Shown in pieces: positions 31,265 to 37,963 of a stretch of 37,963 nt of DNA. The translations under genes were made by a program, and so were the position numbers. Origin of the DNA: Gemmatimonadota bacterium (GTDB lineage Bacteria > Gemmatimonadota > Gemmatimonadetes > Longimicrobiales > Gaopeijiaceae); contig JAPPOV010000042.1 in the NCBI GenBank assembly GCA_028873595.1, positions 1 through 37,963 of the forward strand. Direction: 5' to 3'. How positions within the stretch are numbered: position 1 is the first letter of the stretch; the number at the start of each line of letters is the position of its first letter. Below the pieces are notes generated by a model. The model ran no database searches and had not been told where the DNA came from. It was given only the letters and a program-made list of their open reading frames with translations.

Positions 31265-32896
31265 ATGGGCCTTTCGAATCCAAGGAAAGCTCCTAAGTTT
31301 CCCGTGGATTTGTGGTTTGGGTGTAAGGAGTTCAGCACCATTCCTAGGCGCCTCCCCACCGCTCAAGCCGTATTGCTGCCCGTCGGCTTCGCGGCTGCAC
31401 TACTCGGTATTCTGGCCTTCCCGCGGATCGGGCAGGACCCGAATCTGCTGAGCAGTTTTCTCGGCGCAGCCGGAGTGCTCGTTCTCTGGGCCTCCGTTCT
31501 TTTCGTCACGGCTACGCGTGCTGGTCGCGAACTTTCGATCCAGTCGGCAGTTCGAAAGCCCCATTACGTGCAGATGTTTGCTCAGGGCACGGTCCTCGTG
31601 TACTGGGGCTGGCACGTGCGGATGGTTCAGGAATGGGCACCGCTGATCCTGGCGCAGATTCTCTTCGCCTTCGGGGTGGATGCGCTTCTGCAGTGGTCTC
31701 GACGGGACACCTTTTCGATGGGCGTCGGGCCGATTCCGGTGATGTTCAGCATCAACCTGTTTCTATGGTTCAAGCCGGAATGGTTCTACTTCCAGTTCGC
31801 CATGGTTGCCGTCGGCTTTCTTGCCAAGGAGTTGATCCGCTGGCAGAAGGACGGCAAGTCGGCGCACATCTTCAATCCTTCGTCGTTTCCGCTGGCCGTC
31901 GCATCTCTGGTCCTCATCGCAACGGGTTCGACAGACATCACCTGGGGTGTTGAGATCGCCCAGACGCAGTACAACCCGCCGTACATGTTCGCCGTCATCT
32001 TCCTCGCGTCTCTCCCCGGCCAACTGCTCTTCGGGGTGGCGACGATGACGTGGTCGGCGGTCGTGAGCGCATATGCGTTCGGACTGCTGTACTACCAGAT
32101 CACGGGTATCTACTACTTCTACGATTCGTTCATCCCGATCGCGGTCTTCCTCGGGATGCATCTGTTGTTCACCGATCCGTCGACGTCACCAAAGTCCGAA
32201 GGAGGGCGCGTCATCTTCGGTGTGCTGTACGGGATGGGCTGTATCGGACTCGTGGTCGTGCTCAACGCGCTCGGAGCCCCGGAGTTCTACGACAAGCTCC
32301 TGCCGGTACCGATTCTGAATCTCTCGGTGCGGTGGATTGACCGGCTGGCTCAACAGCCTTTCTTCCGGTTGCTCGAGCCCGGTCGACTTCTCGCCTTTGC
32401 ACCGATTCGGGAAACGAGGCTTCGTACTGCGAGTCTCTGGATCGTGACCTTCCTCGTCGTGCGGGCGCTCGGTGGGGTGGGGGATGATCACCCTGGTCAG
32501 TACCTGCCGTTCTGGGATCAGGCATGCGAGGTCGGCAGCGATCGTGCGTGCGAGCACCTGGCGGACATGCAGCTCGTGTACTGCGCCCGAGAGTCGGGCT
32601 GGGCGTGTAATGAACGAGGTATCCTTCTCGCGACGAAGCTCGGGATGGTGCAACAGGCTCGCGGAGAGTTTGAGCGGGCCTGCGCGCTCGACTTCGGCCC
32701 AGGATGTGACAACGTGGTGCGTCTTGCGATCGGAGCCGAGTCGTTCGCGACCGCTCTGCCGCCCGACAAGGACCTCCCGGTCGTCATCCGCGGGAGCAAG
32801 GGTCCGGTGACCATCACGGACCGCGGTGAGCTGTATGCACTGGCATGCGAGCGTGGTTGGACCGAGCACTGCATCAGCCCGATGGCGAGCATGTAA
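31265..32896 (+). CDS. NqrB/RnfD-like membrane protein with cysteine-rich Sel1-like tail
   Basis: 543 residues from the ATG at 31265. The start is uncertain: the ribosome binding site AAGGAG (31328-31333 region) lies further in, before an in-frame ATT, so the protein may be about 25 residues shorter. About nine membrane helices from VLLPVGFAAALLGILAF to LRTASLWIVTFLVVRAL resemble subunit B/D of Na+-NQR and RNF complexes, including 'HIFNPSSFPLAVASL' and 'LFTDPSTSPKSEGGR', the latter matching the RnfD/NqrB 'TDPvTSP' loop. Residues ~410-543 form a soluble tail with eight cysteines in Sel1/Hcp-like spacing (ACEVGSDRACEHL, ERACALDFGPGCDN). No other nqr or rnf gene is adjacent. It is probably a flavin- or iron-linked electron-transfer membrane protein of unknown partner. 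Confidence 0.75.
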   Translation: MGLSNPRKAPKFPVDLWFGCKEFSTIPRRLPTAQAVLLPVGFAAALLGILAFPRIGQDPNLLSSFLGAAGVLVLWASVLFVTATRAGRELSIQSAVRKPHYVQMFAQGTVLVYWGWHVRMVQEWAPLILAQILFAFGVDALLQWSRRDTFSMGVGPIPVMFSINLFLWFKPEWFYFQFAMVAVGFLAKELIRWQKDGKSAHIFNPSSFPLAVASLVLIATGSTDITWGVEIAQTQYNPPYMFAVIFLASLPGQLLFGVATMTWSAVVSAYAFGLLYYQITGIYYFYDSFIPIAVFLGMHLLFTDPSTSPKSEGGRVIFGVLYGMGCIGLVVVLNALGAPEFYDKLLPVPILNLSVRWIDRLAQQPFFRLLEPGRLLAFAPIRETRLRTASLWIVTFLVVRALGGVGDDHPGQYLPFWDQACEVGSDRACEHLADMQLVYCARESGWACNERGILLATKLGMVQQARGEFERACALDFGPGCDNVVRLAIGAESFATALPPDKDLPVVIRGSKGPVTITDRGELYALACERGWTEHCISPMASM

Positions 32897-32972
32897 TCCA
32901 GCGGGTCGAAGCCTCTGGCGCGTTTGCCGGATGCGGCGCAGTCTCCCGGTGACTCGACTCACGGGAGACCCC

Positions 32973-34751
32973 ATGAAAAAGACATTCCTCGCGGCTGGCA
33001 CGCTCACGCTCTGTGGGCTCATCGTCTCGTCGCAGGCCGCTGACGCTCAGCAGCAGCGTGATCCGCGCTCGATGGGTGGAGGTGACTGCGCCGGTAACGT
33101 CTACAACTGTATGGACACGCCGAATCCCCTTCCCGCACCGAACACGGTATGGATCGAGGAGATGACGTGGATGGACGTCCGTGATGCGCTCGAGAGTGGG
33201 AGAACCACCGCGCTCATCACCACGGGCGGAGTGGAGCCCAACGGGCCGTTCCTGGCCACTGGGAAGCACAACTTCGTGCTTCGTGCCAACTGCGATGCGA
33301 TCGCTCGCGAGCTTGGAAACGCCCTGTGCGCACCGGTGATCAAGCTCGTCCCGGAAGGCAATATTGACCCGCCGTCGAGTCACATGACGAGCCCGGGCAC
33401 GATTTCGATGTCGCAGCCCACCTTCGAGGCGATGCTGACCGATGTCGCCCACAGCCTGAAGATGCATGGTTTTCGCAGCATCATCTTTTTTGGAGACAGC
33501 GGCGGGAACCAGGCCGGTATGCGCAACGTCGCAGAGAAGCTCAACGGCATGTGGGACGACGTCGTGGTTGCTCATGTCCGCGAGTATTACGACTACGGCG
33601 CCGTAGGCGCGTACATGGCGTCGCGCGGCTTTCCTGAGGGTGAGGGAGACGGCCTGCACGACGACCCGATCATTTCGCTGAACATGTTTGCCGATGACCC
33701 GTTTTCGATCCGCTACGACGAGCGCGTCGAAGCTGGTCTTGCGATGATCAATGGCGTGTCTCTCGAGGATCGTGTGCAAAACGTGGAGTGGGCACGGGAC
33801 ATTGTCGACTTCCGAGCGGACTGGACGGCCGGGTACATCCGAGATGCGATTGCGATGGGTGGCACGATGCCCATGCCGCCTCGGGCACAGAACCAGCGTC
33901 GCCAGGGGCTGCCAGGGGGCTTCCAACGCCCGGAGCCGGATCCCCGCGACATGGGTGGTGGTCGCTGCGCAGACAACGAGTGGAATTGCGTAGATACGCC
34001 GAACCCGCTTCCGCCGACCTCAACGCTCTGGATCGAAGAGATGACGTGGATGGACGTCCGCGACGCACTGCAGGCCGGAAAGACTACGGCGATCATCTCG
34101 ACGGGTGGCGTAGAGCCGAACGGTCCCTGGCTGGTGACAGGGAAGCACAACTACGTGCTTCGAGAGAACTGCCCACGGATCGCGACGTATCTGGGCAACG
34201 CACTTTGTGCCCCGGTCCTCGAACTCGTGCCGGAGGGTGGGATCGAGCCTCAGACGGGCCATATGACGAGCCCGGGCACGATCAGCCTGCGACAGGAGAC
34301 GTTCGAGGCCGTTCTAACCGACATGGCCGAGAGTCTACACCAGCACGGCTTCGAGAATATCGTCTTCATCGGTGATTCCGGAGGGAATCAGCGGGGCATG
34401 CAGAACGTCGCCGAGGCGCTCACGGAAAAGTGGGGCGGCAGCGCGCGTGCCCATTTCATCGGTGAGTACTATCGGGCACCACAGGGCTCCAGGAACGTGT
34501 TGCGTGAGTTCGGCGTCACTCGTGAAGGCATGCCGAGCGACAACATTCACGACAGCCCGGGGATCACGCTCAACATGATGCTCGACGACATCAACTCGGT
34601 TCGCTGGGCCGAGCGCGTGGCCACCGGTCAGGCGACGATCAACGGAGTCGACATCAGCGACCTGACCGAGGCGCTCGGGTGGGCCGAGGAGATCGCGGAT
34701 GCCCGCTCCGAGCGGACCGCGAACATCATCCGGGACAGGATCGCCAACTGA
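32973..34751 (+). CDS. Exported protein with two tandem creatininase-family domains
   Basis: 592 residues from the ATG at 32973 (GGGAG upstream). A Sec signal peptide (cut near ADA|QQQ) is followed by two homologous halves, starting at residues 30 (DPRSMGGGDC) and 323 (DPRDMGGGRC), about 293 residues apart and very similar in protein and DNA. Each half has the creatininase layout: IEEMTW, GGVEPNGP(F/W)L.TGKHN, HMTSPGTIS and FGDSGGNQ / IGDSGGNQ. In creatininase the first loop is EQHGPHLP..TD; here the metal ligands corresponding to His36 and Asp45 become Asn and His in both halves (N90/H99 and N383/H392), and NGHGGN becomes GDSGGN. It is likely a periplasmic amidohydrolase variant. A class V aminotransferase gene follows 25 nt downstream. 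Confidence 0.92.
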   Translation: MKKTFLAAGTLTLCGLIVSSQAADAQQQRDPRSMGGGDCAGNVYNCMDTPNPLPAPNTVWIEEMTWMDVRDALESGRTTALITTGGVEPNGPFLATGKHNFVLRANCDAIARELGNALCAPVIKLVPEGNIDPPSSHMTSPGTISMSQPTFEAMLTDVAHSLKMHGFRSIIFFGDSGGNQAGMRNVAEKLNGMWDDVVVAHVREYYDYGAVGAYMASRGFPEGEGDGLHDDPIISLNMFADDPFSIRYDERVEAGLAMINGVSLEDRVQNVEWARDIVDFRADWTAGYIRDAIAMGGTMPMPPRAQNQRRQGLPGGFQRPEPDPRDMGGGRCADNEWNCVDTPNPLPPTSTLWIEEMTWMDVRDALQAGKTTAIISTGGVEPNGPWLVTGKHNYVLRENCPRIATYLGNALCAPVLELVPEGGIEPQTGHMTSPGTISLRQETFEAVLTDMAESLHQHGFENIVFIGDSGGNQRGMQNVAEALTEKWGGSARAHFIGEYYRAPQGSRNVLREFGVTREGMPSDNIHDSPGITLNMMLDDINSVRWAERVATGQATINGVDISDLTEALGWAEEIADARSERTANIIRDRIAN

Positions 34752-34776
34752 GTTCGAATACACCCTGGAGGGCCCG

Positions 34777-36027
34777 GTGAACGGGAGGCCTCAACCGCTG
34801 GACATGGACTTCGTCCGCGGTCGGTTTCCATCCCTCACCGGGCCCTTTGTGTATTTCGACAACGGGGGAGGATCGCAGATCCTTCAGCCCGTGCTCGATC
34901 GGCTCAACCACCACCTGGTTCGGCACAATGTGCAGCTGGGTGCGACCTATCCCGCCTCTGTCGCGGCGAGTGAAGCGCTGGACCGGGCACAACAGGGAGT
35001 GGCTACGCTGTTGAACGCGGTCGATCCGGACGAGATCGTCATGGGGCCGTCGACGACGGCGCTGCTGCGCATGATCTCAGGGAGTGTCGGTCGCGTGCTC
35101 GAGCCAGGGGACGAGATCGTGGTGACGACGGGAGACCACGAAGCGAACATTGGTCCCTGGCTCGAACTGGAACGACGTGGGGCGCGGATACGTTGGTGGC
35201 ACGCGAGTCCCGACAGTGGAGAACTCGAACGGTCGGGGCTCGAGCCGCTCCTGGGGCCGGCCACGCGGTTGGTGGCAATGACCCATACGTCGAATATCCT
35301 CGGTAGCATAAATCCCGTGGCCGAGATCGCCGAACTTGTGCACGGGGTCGGAGGACTTCTGTGTGTCGATGGCGTCGGATACGCGCCCCACCGGGCGGTC
35401 GACGTGCAGGCCCTGGGGGCTGATCTATACGTCTTCAGCTTTTATAAGACGTTCGGCCCGCACCACGCGGTCCTGTGGGGACGTCGAGACGTGCTGGGCG
35501 AGCTACCCGGCCATGGCTTCGAATCCATCTCGGAAGACGACGTTCCGTACAAATTCCAACCGGGCAACGTGAACTACGAGCTCAGCGTATCGGTGCTCGG
35601 CATTCTCGACTACCTGGGTGAGCTGGAGAGCCAGGGGGGTACAGGGCCCGCAGGATCAGAGGTTCCGCGGTCGATCGTCGAGTCCTCGTATGAGCGAATC
35701 GCGGCACACGAAGAGGATCTGGCGCGCCCTCTCCTCGAAATGCTGCAAGACCGTGAGGGCGTACGGATCGTGGGCCACACGTCGGCCGATCGGGACCAGC
35801 GAGTGTCGATCGTCTCGTTCGTCTCGTCGCGGCGCTCGAGCCGCGACATCGTCACGGCGGTCGATGCCCACGGAATCGGGATCCGATACGGACACTTCTA
35901 CTCGGCCCGGCTCCTCGACGAACTTGGTATCTGCACCGAAGACGGTGTTGTGCGCACCAGTATGGTACACTACAACACGCGCGCCGAAGTCGACCGCTTG
36001 ATCGCTGCGCTCGACCCGTTGATCTGA
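34777..36027 (+). CDS. Class V aminotransferase (cysteine desulfurase-like)
   Basis: 416 residues from a GTG at 34777 with GGAGGG upstream; 25 nt after the creatininase-like gene. No signal peptide, so cytoplasmic. The fold-type I pattern is complete: 'YFDNGGGSQILQPVL' at the N-terminus, 'MGPSTTALLRMISGS' phosphate loop, 'TTGDHEANIGPW' His, 'LCVDGVGYAPH' Asp, and Lys224 in FSFYKTFGPHHAVLWG binding PLP. This is the subgroup annotated as 'cysteine desulfurase-like, SufS/CsdA-related' (VARS1976-type), in which the active-site Cys for persulfide is not obvious. It may be a C-S or C-N lyase. Operon context with amide hydrolases suggests amino compound breakdown rather than Fe-S assembly. Confidence 0.92.
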   Translation: MNGRPQPLDMDFVRGRFPSLTGPFVYFDNGGGSQILQPVLDRLNHHLVRHNVQLGATYPASVAASEALDRAQQGVATLLNAVDPDEIVMGPSTTALLRMISGSVGRVLEPGDEIVVTTGDHEANIGPWLELERRGARIRWWHASPDSGELERSGLEPLLGPATRLVAMTHTSNILGSINPVAEIAELVHGVGGLLCVDGVGYAPHRAVDVQALGADLYVFSFYKTFGPHHAVLWGRRDVLGELPGHGFESISEDDVPYKFQPGNVNYELSVSVLGILDYLGELESQGGTGPAGSEVPRSIVESSYERIAAHEEDLARPLLEMLQDREGVRIVGHTSADRDQRVSIVSFVSSRRSSRDIVTAVDAHGIGIRYGHFYSARLLDELGICTEDGVVRTSMVHYNTRAEVDRLIAALDPLI

Positions 36028-36044
36028 ACCAAGCAGGATTGTCC

Positions 36045-37067
36045 GTGCCTCTGTACCCGCTGTTGCTCACCCCCATCTACAAGGAAAAAGTCTGGGGCGG
36101 CCGCGCGCTCGAGCGCTTCTCGCGTCCTCTGCCGGGAGGGCCGGATCTCAAGATCGGTGAGTCGTGGGAACTCGCTGACCTCGCGGCGACGAGCCCGTCA
36201 GGTGGCGGGGGTGAGGCAGCACATTCGGTCGTTCGGAATGGGCCTCTCAGGAAGCGTACCTTGGGAGAGGTCATCCGCGAGTTTGGGACGATCGTGACCG
36301 GGACGATGAAGCTGGCGGCGGACGGGTCCTTCCCCCTCCTCCTCAAATATCTGGATGCGCGTGAGAACCTCTCGGTTCAGGTGCACCCGTCAGAAGCGTA
36401 TGCTGCGAAGCACCCTGGCGCGCATCTCAAATCGGAGGCGTGGTACGTCGTTGCGGCCGACCCCGGAGCGACGATCTACCGAGGTGTGGTGGAGGGAACT
36501 GATCCCGATACGTTCCGTCGTGCAATCGAAGACGGATCGGTCGAGCATCTGATGCTTCGTCAGCGGGCCGAACCAGGGCAGTGCGTCTACCTCCGTAGCG
36601 GGACGGTCCACGCCCTGGGGGCCGGTATCCTCGTCGCGGAAGTTCAGACCGCCTCGGATACCACATTCCGTGTCTTCGACTGGGGGCGCACGGATCGCGA
36701 GCTCCACATTGATGAGGCGATCGAGTGTATCGACTTCTCCCCGCCGGAGGAGTCGGTGGTGGAAGAAAGCGCCGAGACGACCGCGGATGGTGATTGGCTC
36801 GCACGGCCACTCGTCTCGTGTGAGCACTTCACGATCTGCGAGTGGACGGCGCTTCGAGAATCCGAGCACTCGTTTTGCTCTGATGAGCTCGCCGTGTTGA
36901 TGGTGATCCGCGGCGCAGGCTCGATCCACTGGGGCGAAACCGAAATACGAACCCTCGCTGTCTCGGCCGGGGACACCGTGCTGCTGCCCGCTGGCCTCGC
37001 GACCGTAGACCTACGCGCTGAGGACGACCTCACACTGCTCGAAGTGACGCCACCGAGGAACGAATGA
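36045..37067 (+). CDS. manA: Class I mannose-6-phosphate isomerase
   Basis: 340 residues from a GTG at 36045 (AGGA upstream; TTG at 36039 possible). It interconverts mannose-6-phosphate and fructose-6-phosphate in the cytoplasm with zinc. The cupin fold shows 'PLLLTPIYKEKVWGG' (family start 'p....... WGG'), 'KIGESWELAD', the zinc site 'LSVQVHPSEAYAAKH' (Gln and His), Glu in 'KSEAWYVV', and 'RSGTVHALGAG' with the C-terminal His. The length fits the short Bacillus-type ManA. It begins 17 nt after the aminotransferase stop and its last four bases overlap the next gene (ATGA), so it belongs to the same operon. Confidence 0.95.
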   Translation: MPLYPLLLTPIYKEKVWGGRALERFSRPLPGGPDLKIGESWELADLAATSPSGGGGEAAHSVVRNGPLRKRTLGEVIREFGTIVTGTMKLAADGSFPLLLKYLDARENLSVQVHPSEAYAAKHPGAHLKSEAWYVVAADPGATIYRGVVEGTDPDTFRRAIEDGSVEHLMLRQRAEPGQCVYLRSGTVHALGAGILVAEVQTASDTTFRVFDWGRTDRELHIDEAIECIDFSPPEESVVEESAETTADGDWLARPLVSCEHFTICEWTALRESEHSFCSDELAVLMVIRGAGSIHWGETEIRTLAVSAGDTVLLPAGLATVDLRAEDDLTLLEVTPPRNE

Positions 37068-37333
37068 CACGACATGGCCAGGTCCCGGCTCCGACCGACG
37101 AAGAACTGAACGCATACATCCGAACTCGATACACACTACTCGGCGTGGATATCTCGGTCCTGCCCGAGTCCGATCCAGACGCGCCGATGGATCAAGAGCG
37201 CCTGCTCGCAAACGGTCGATCGATCCTGCGGCAAGACGTGATCGCAGCCGACTTCGAGATTGACCCCCAATTCAATCTGCCGGTCACGCACCCGGCGCCC
37301 TTCGTCGCATGGATAGAAGAGGTGGGACGTTGA
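37064..37333 (+). CDS. GatC/AtzG-like small partner of an amidase
   Basis: 89 residues. The ATG overlaps the stop of manA (ATGA) and its own stop overlaps the TTG start of the amidase. The protein is short and helical at first (TDEELNAYIRTRYTLLGVDI), and ends with 'FNLPVTHPAPFVAWIEE'. The order 'Y...... LLGl.i........v..........f.lp....PApvf' recalls the small DUF4089/AtzG and GatC proteins that wrap around amidase-family enzymes (AtzE, GatA). The similarity is weak and inferred largely from the gene order; the central region is atypical. Confidence 0.65.
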   Translation: MTRHGQVPAPTDEELNAYIRTRYTLLGVDISVLPESDPDAPMDQERLLANGRSILRQDVIAADFEIDPQFNLPVTHPAPFVAWIEEVGR

Positions 37334-37963
37334 GCCCCCCGCAAGATTCCGTGGTATCCCGCCGCTGGTTCCTCGAGCGAATGGCATGGGTCACCACGGC
37401 AGCGGCCGGTGGCGGGGCGATGGTCCCTCGCCCTGCATGGGCCCGTGAGACGGCGCGAACGCACCTGAGTCAGATCCCCGACACGTCATCGTCACTCCAG
37501 TCCATCGACGAGTTAACGGACCTTACACTCGCTGAGACCGTCTCGCTGGTACGACGCGGCATCGTGTCTCCGGAAGATCTTGTGCGCGCCCACGTGAACC
37601 GTATCGACCGTTTCGATTCTTCGTACCAGGCGTACGCTGCGCGACCCTCTCTAGACGCGCTCCTCGAGGCGGCAAGGTCCGATCCTGTGGACGGAGTGGA
37701 CGCCGTGCTGCGGGGAGTCTGTCTGGCGCCCAAGGACAACTTCTACACGTCGGACATGTTGACCGAGGGAGGCTCACTGGTCTACGAGGGCTTTCAGCCG
37801 GACTACGACGCGACGGCTGTGGCGACGATGAGGGCCGCCGGAGGTCTGATCGTCGGGAAGGCCCAGATGGGCAATCTCGCGGGTGGGCGGGCACAGGTGT
37901 ACGGAACGCCGACGCCTACGACGCGGAACGCGTGGACGCCGGACGATGTCGAGTACTCACCAG
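37330..37963 (+). CDS. Tat-exported amidase-signature enzyme, 3' end cut by window edge
   Basis: The first 211 codons of an amidase-signature protein. It starts with TTG at 37330 (GAGGTGGGACG upstream; TTGA overlap with the previous stop). The N-terminus is a twin-arginine-type signal (SRRWFLERMAWVTTAAAGGG, then AWA). The amidase core follows: 'SIDELTDLTLAETVSLVRRG', 'PEDLVRAHVNRIDRFDSSYQ' and the catalytic lysine in GVCLAPKDNFYTSDM. The frame ends at 'NAWTPDDVEYSPG', just before the expected GGSSGG serine motif, so the nucleophile is outside the window. Relatives hydrolyse amides such as aryl or peptide amides. Export by Tat, plus a linked GatC-like protein without a signal, is unusual. Confidence 0.88.
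   Translation, partial: MSPPQDSVVSRRWFLERMAWVTTAAAGGGAMVPRPAWARETARTHLSQIPDTSSSLQSIDELTDLTLAETVSLVRRGIVSPEDLVRAHVNRIDRFDSSYQAYAARPSLDALLEAARSDPVDGVDAVLRGVCLAPKDNFYTSDMLTEGGSLVYEGFQPDYDATAVATMRAAGGLIVGKAQMGNLAGGRAQVYGTPTPTTRNAWTPDDVEYSP

Noticed and set aside
32186..33926. Long minus-strand frames across the RnfD-like and creatininase genes
   Set aside because: Shadows caused by high GC3; charged, repeat-poor translations with no motifs.
1..37963. CRISPR array, insertion sequence or prophage
   Set aside because: No regularly spaced repeats, transposase genes, terminal inverted repeats or phage structural genes were seen.

Overview
The window is a GC-rich (about 60%) bacterial chromosome segment with short gaps, many divergent small operons and a high share of exported proteins. 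Several habits suggest a marine or soil Gemmatimonadota-like member of the FCB/Acidobacteriota-type bacteria: many lipoproteins, giant sialidase-like beta-propeller proteins, membrane-anchored TPR proteins without a kinase, a small lipoprotein with an 'LRPSWV...VFIDG' plug-like core, and abundant secreted hydrolases. This placement is inference; no rRNA or ribosomal protein gene is present to confirm it.

Layout. 1-1573 (-) is the 5' part of an Ig-like repeat lipoprotein that runs off the left edge. A tRNA-Ala(UGC) with its terminator follows, then a minus-strand pair of a YbjN/type III chaperone-fold protein and a CbxX/EccA-type AAA+ ATPase. 4.4-13.4 kb holds a membrane TPR protein, an exported metallo-beta-lactamase-fold hydrolase, a MORN-type protein, a GDSL/SGNH hydrolase, two small membrane-anchored proteins and two alpha/beta hydrolases. 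13.5-16.7 kb (-) holds a bacterial nitric oxide synthase oxygenase and a tightly overlapping three-gene cassette: an ExbB/TolQ/MotA-like channel, an ExbD-like stator carrying an unusual extracytoplasmic beta domain, and a small membrane protein. 16.9-21.1 kb (+) carries a PQQ-dependent dehydrogenase fused to cytochrome c, a serine beta-lactamase-fold hydrolase and a small membrane protein.

21.2-28 kb holds a sialidase-fold lipoprotein (-), a Tat-exported class V aminotransferase fold protein, a plug-like lipoprotein, a cold-shock protein (-) with a structured leader and a clear terminator, and a plus-strand run of a formate/nitrite channel, YqgE/AlgH and a lipoprotein with an HExxH motif. 28-31.2 kb (-) is a large VPS10/sortilin-type propeller protein. 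Divergent from it, 31.3 kb to the right edge is a plus-strand run: an NqrB/RnfD-like membrane protein fused to a cysteine-rich Sel1-like tail, a tandem-duplicated exported creatininase-family protein, a second class V aminotransferase/desulfurase, mannose-6-phosphate isomerase, a GatC/AtzG-like small protein and a Tat-exported amidase cut by the right edge.

The best candidates for undescribed biology are the three-gene proton-channel-like cassette (14881-16711), the double creatininase with changed metal-ligand positions inside an exported C-N hydrolase operon (32973-37963), and the RnfD/Sel1 fusion. Start codons were moved inward from the longest frame where a ribosome binding site, signal peptide or family start argued for it.
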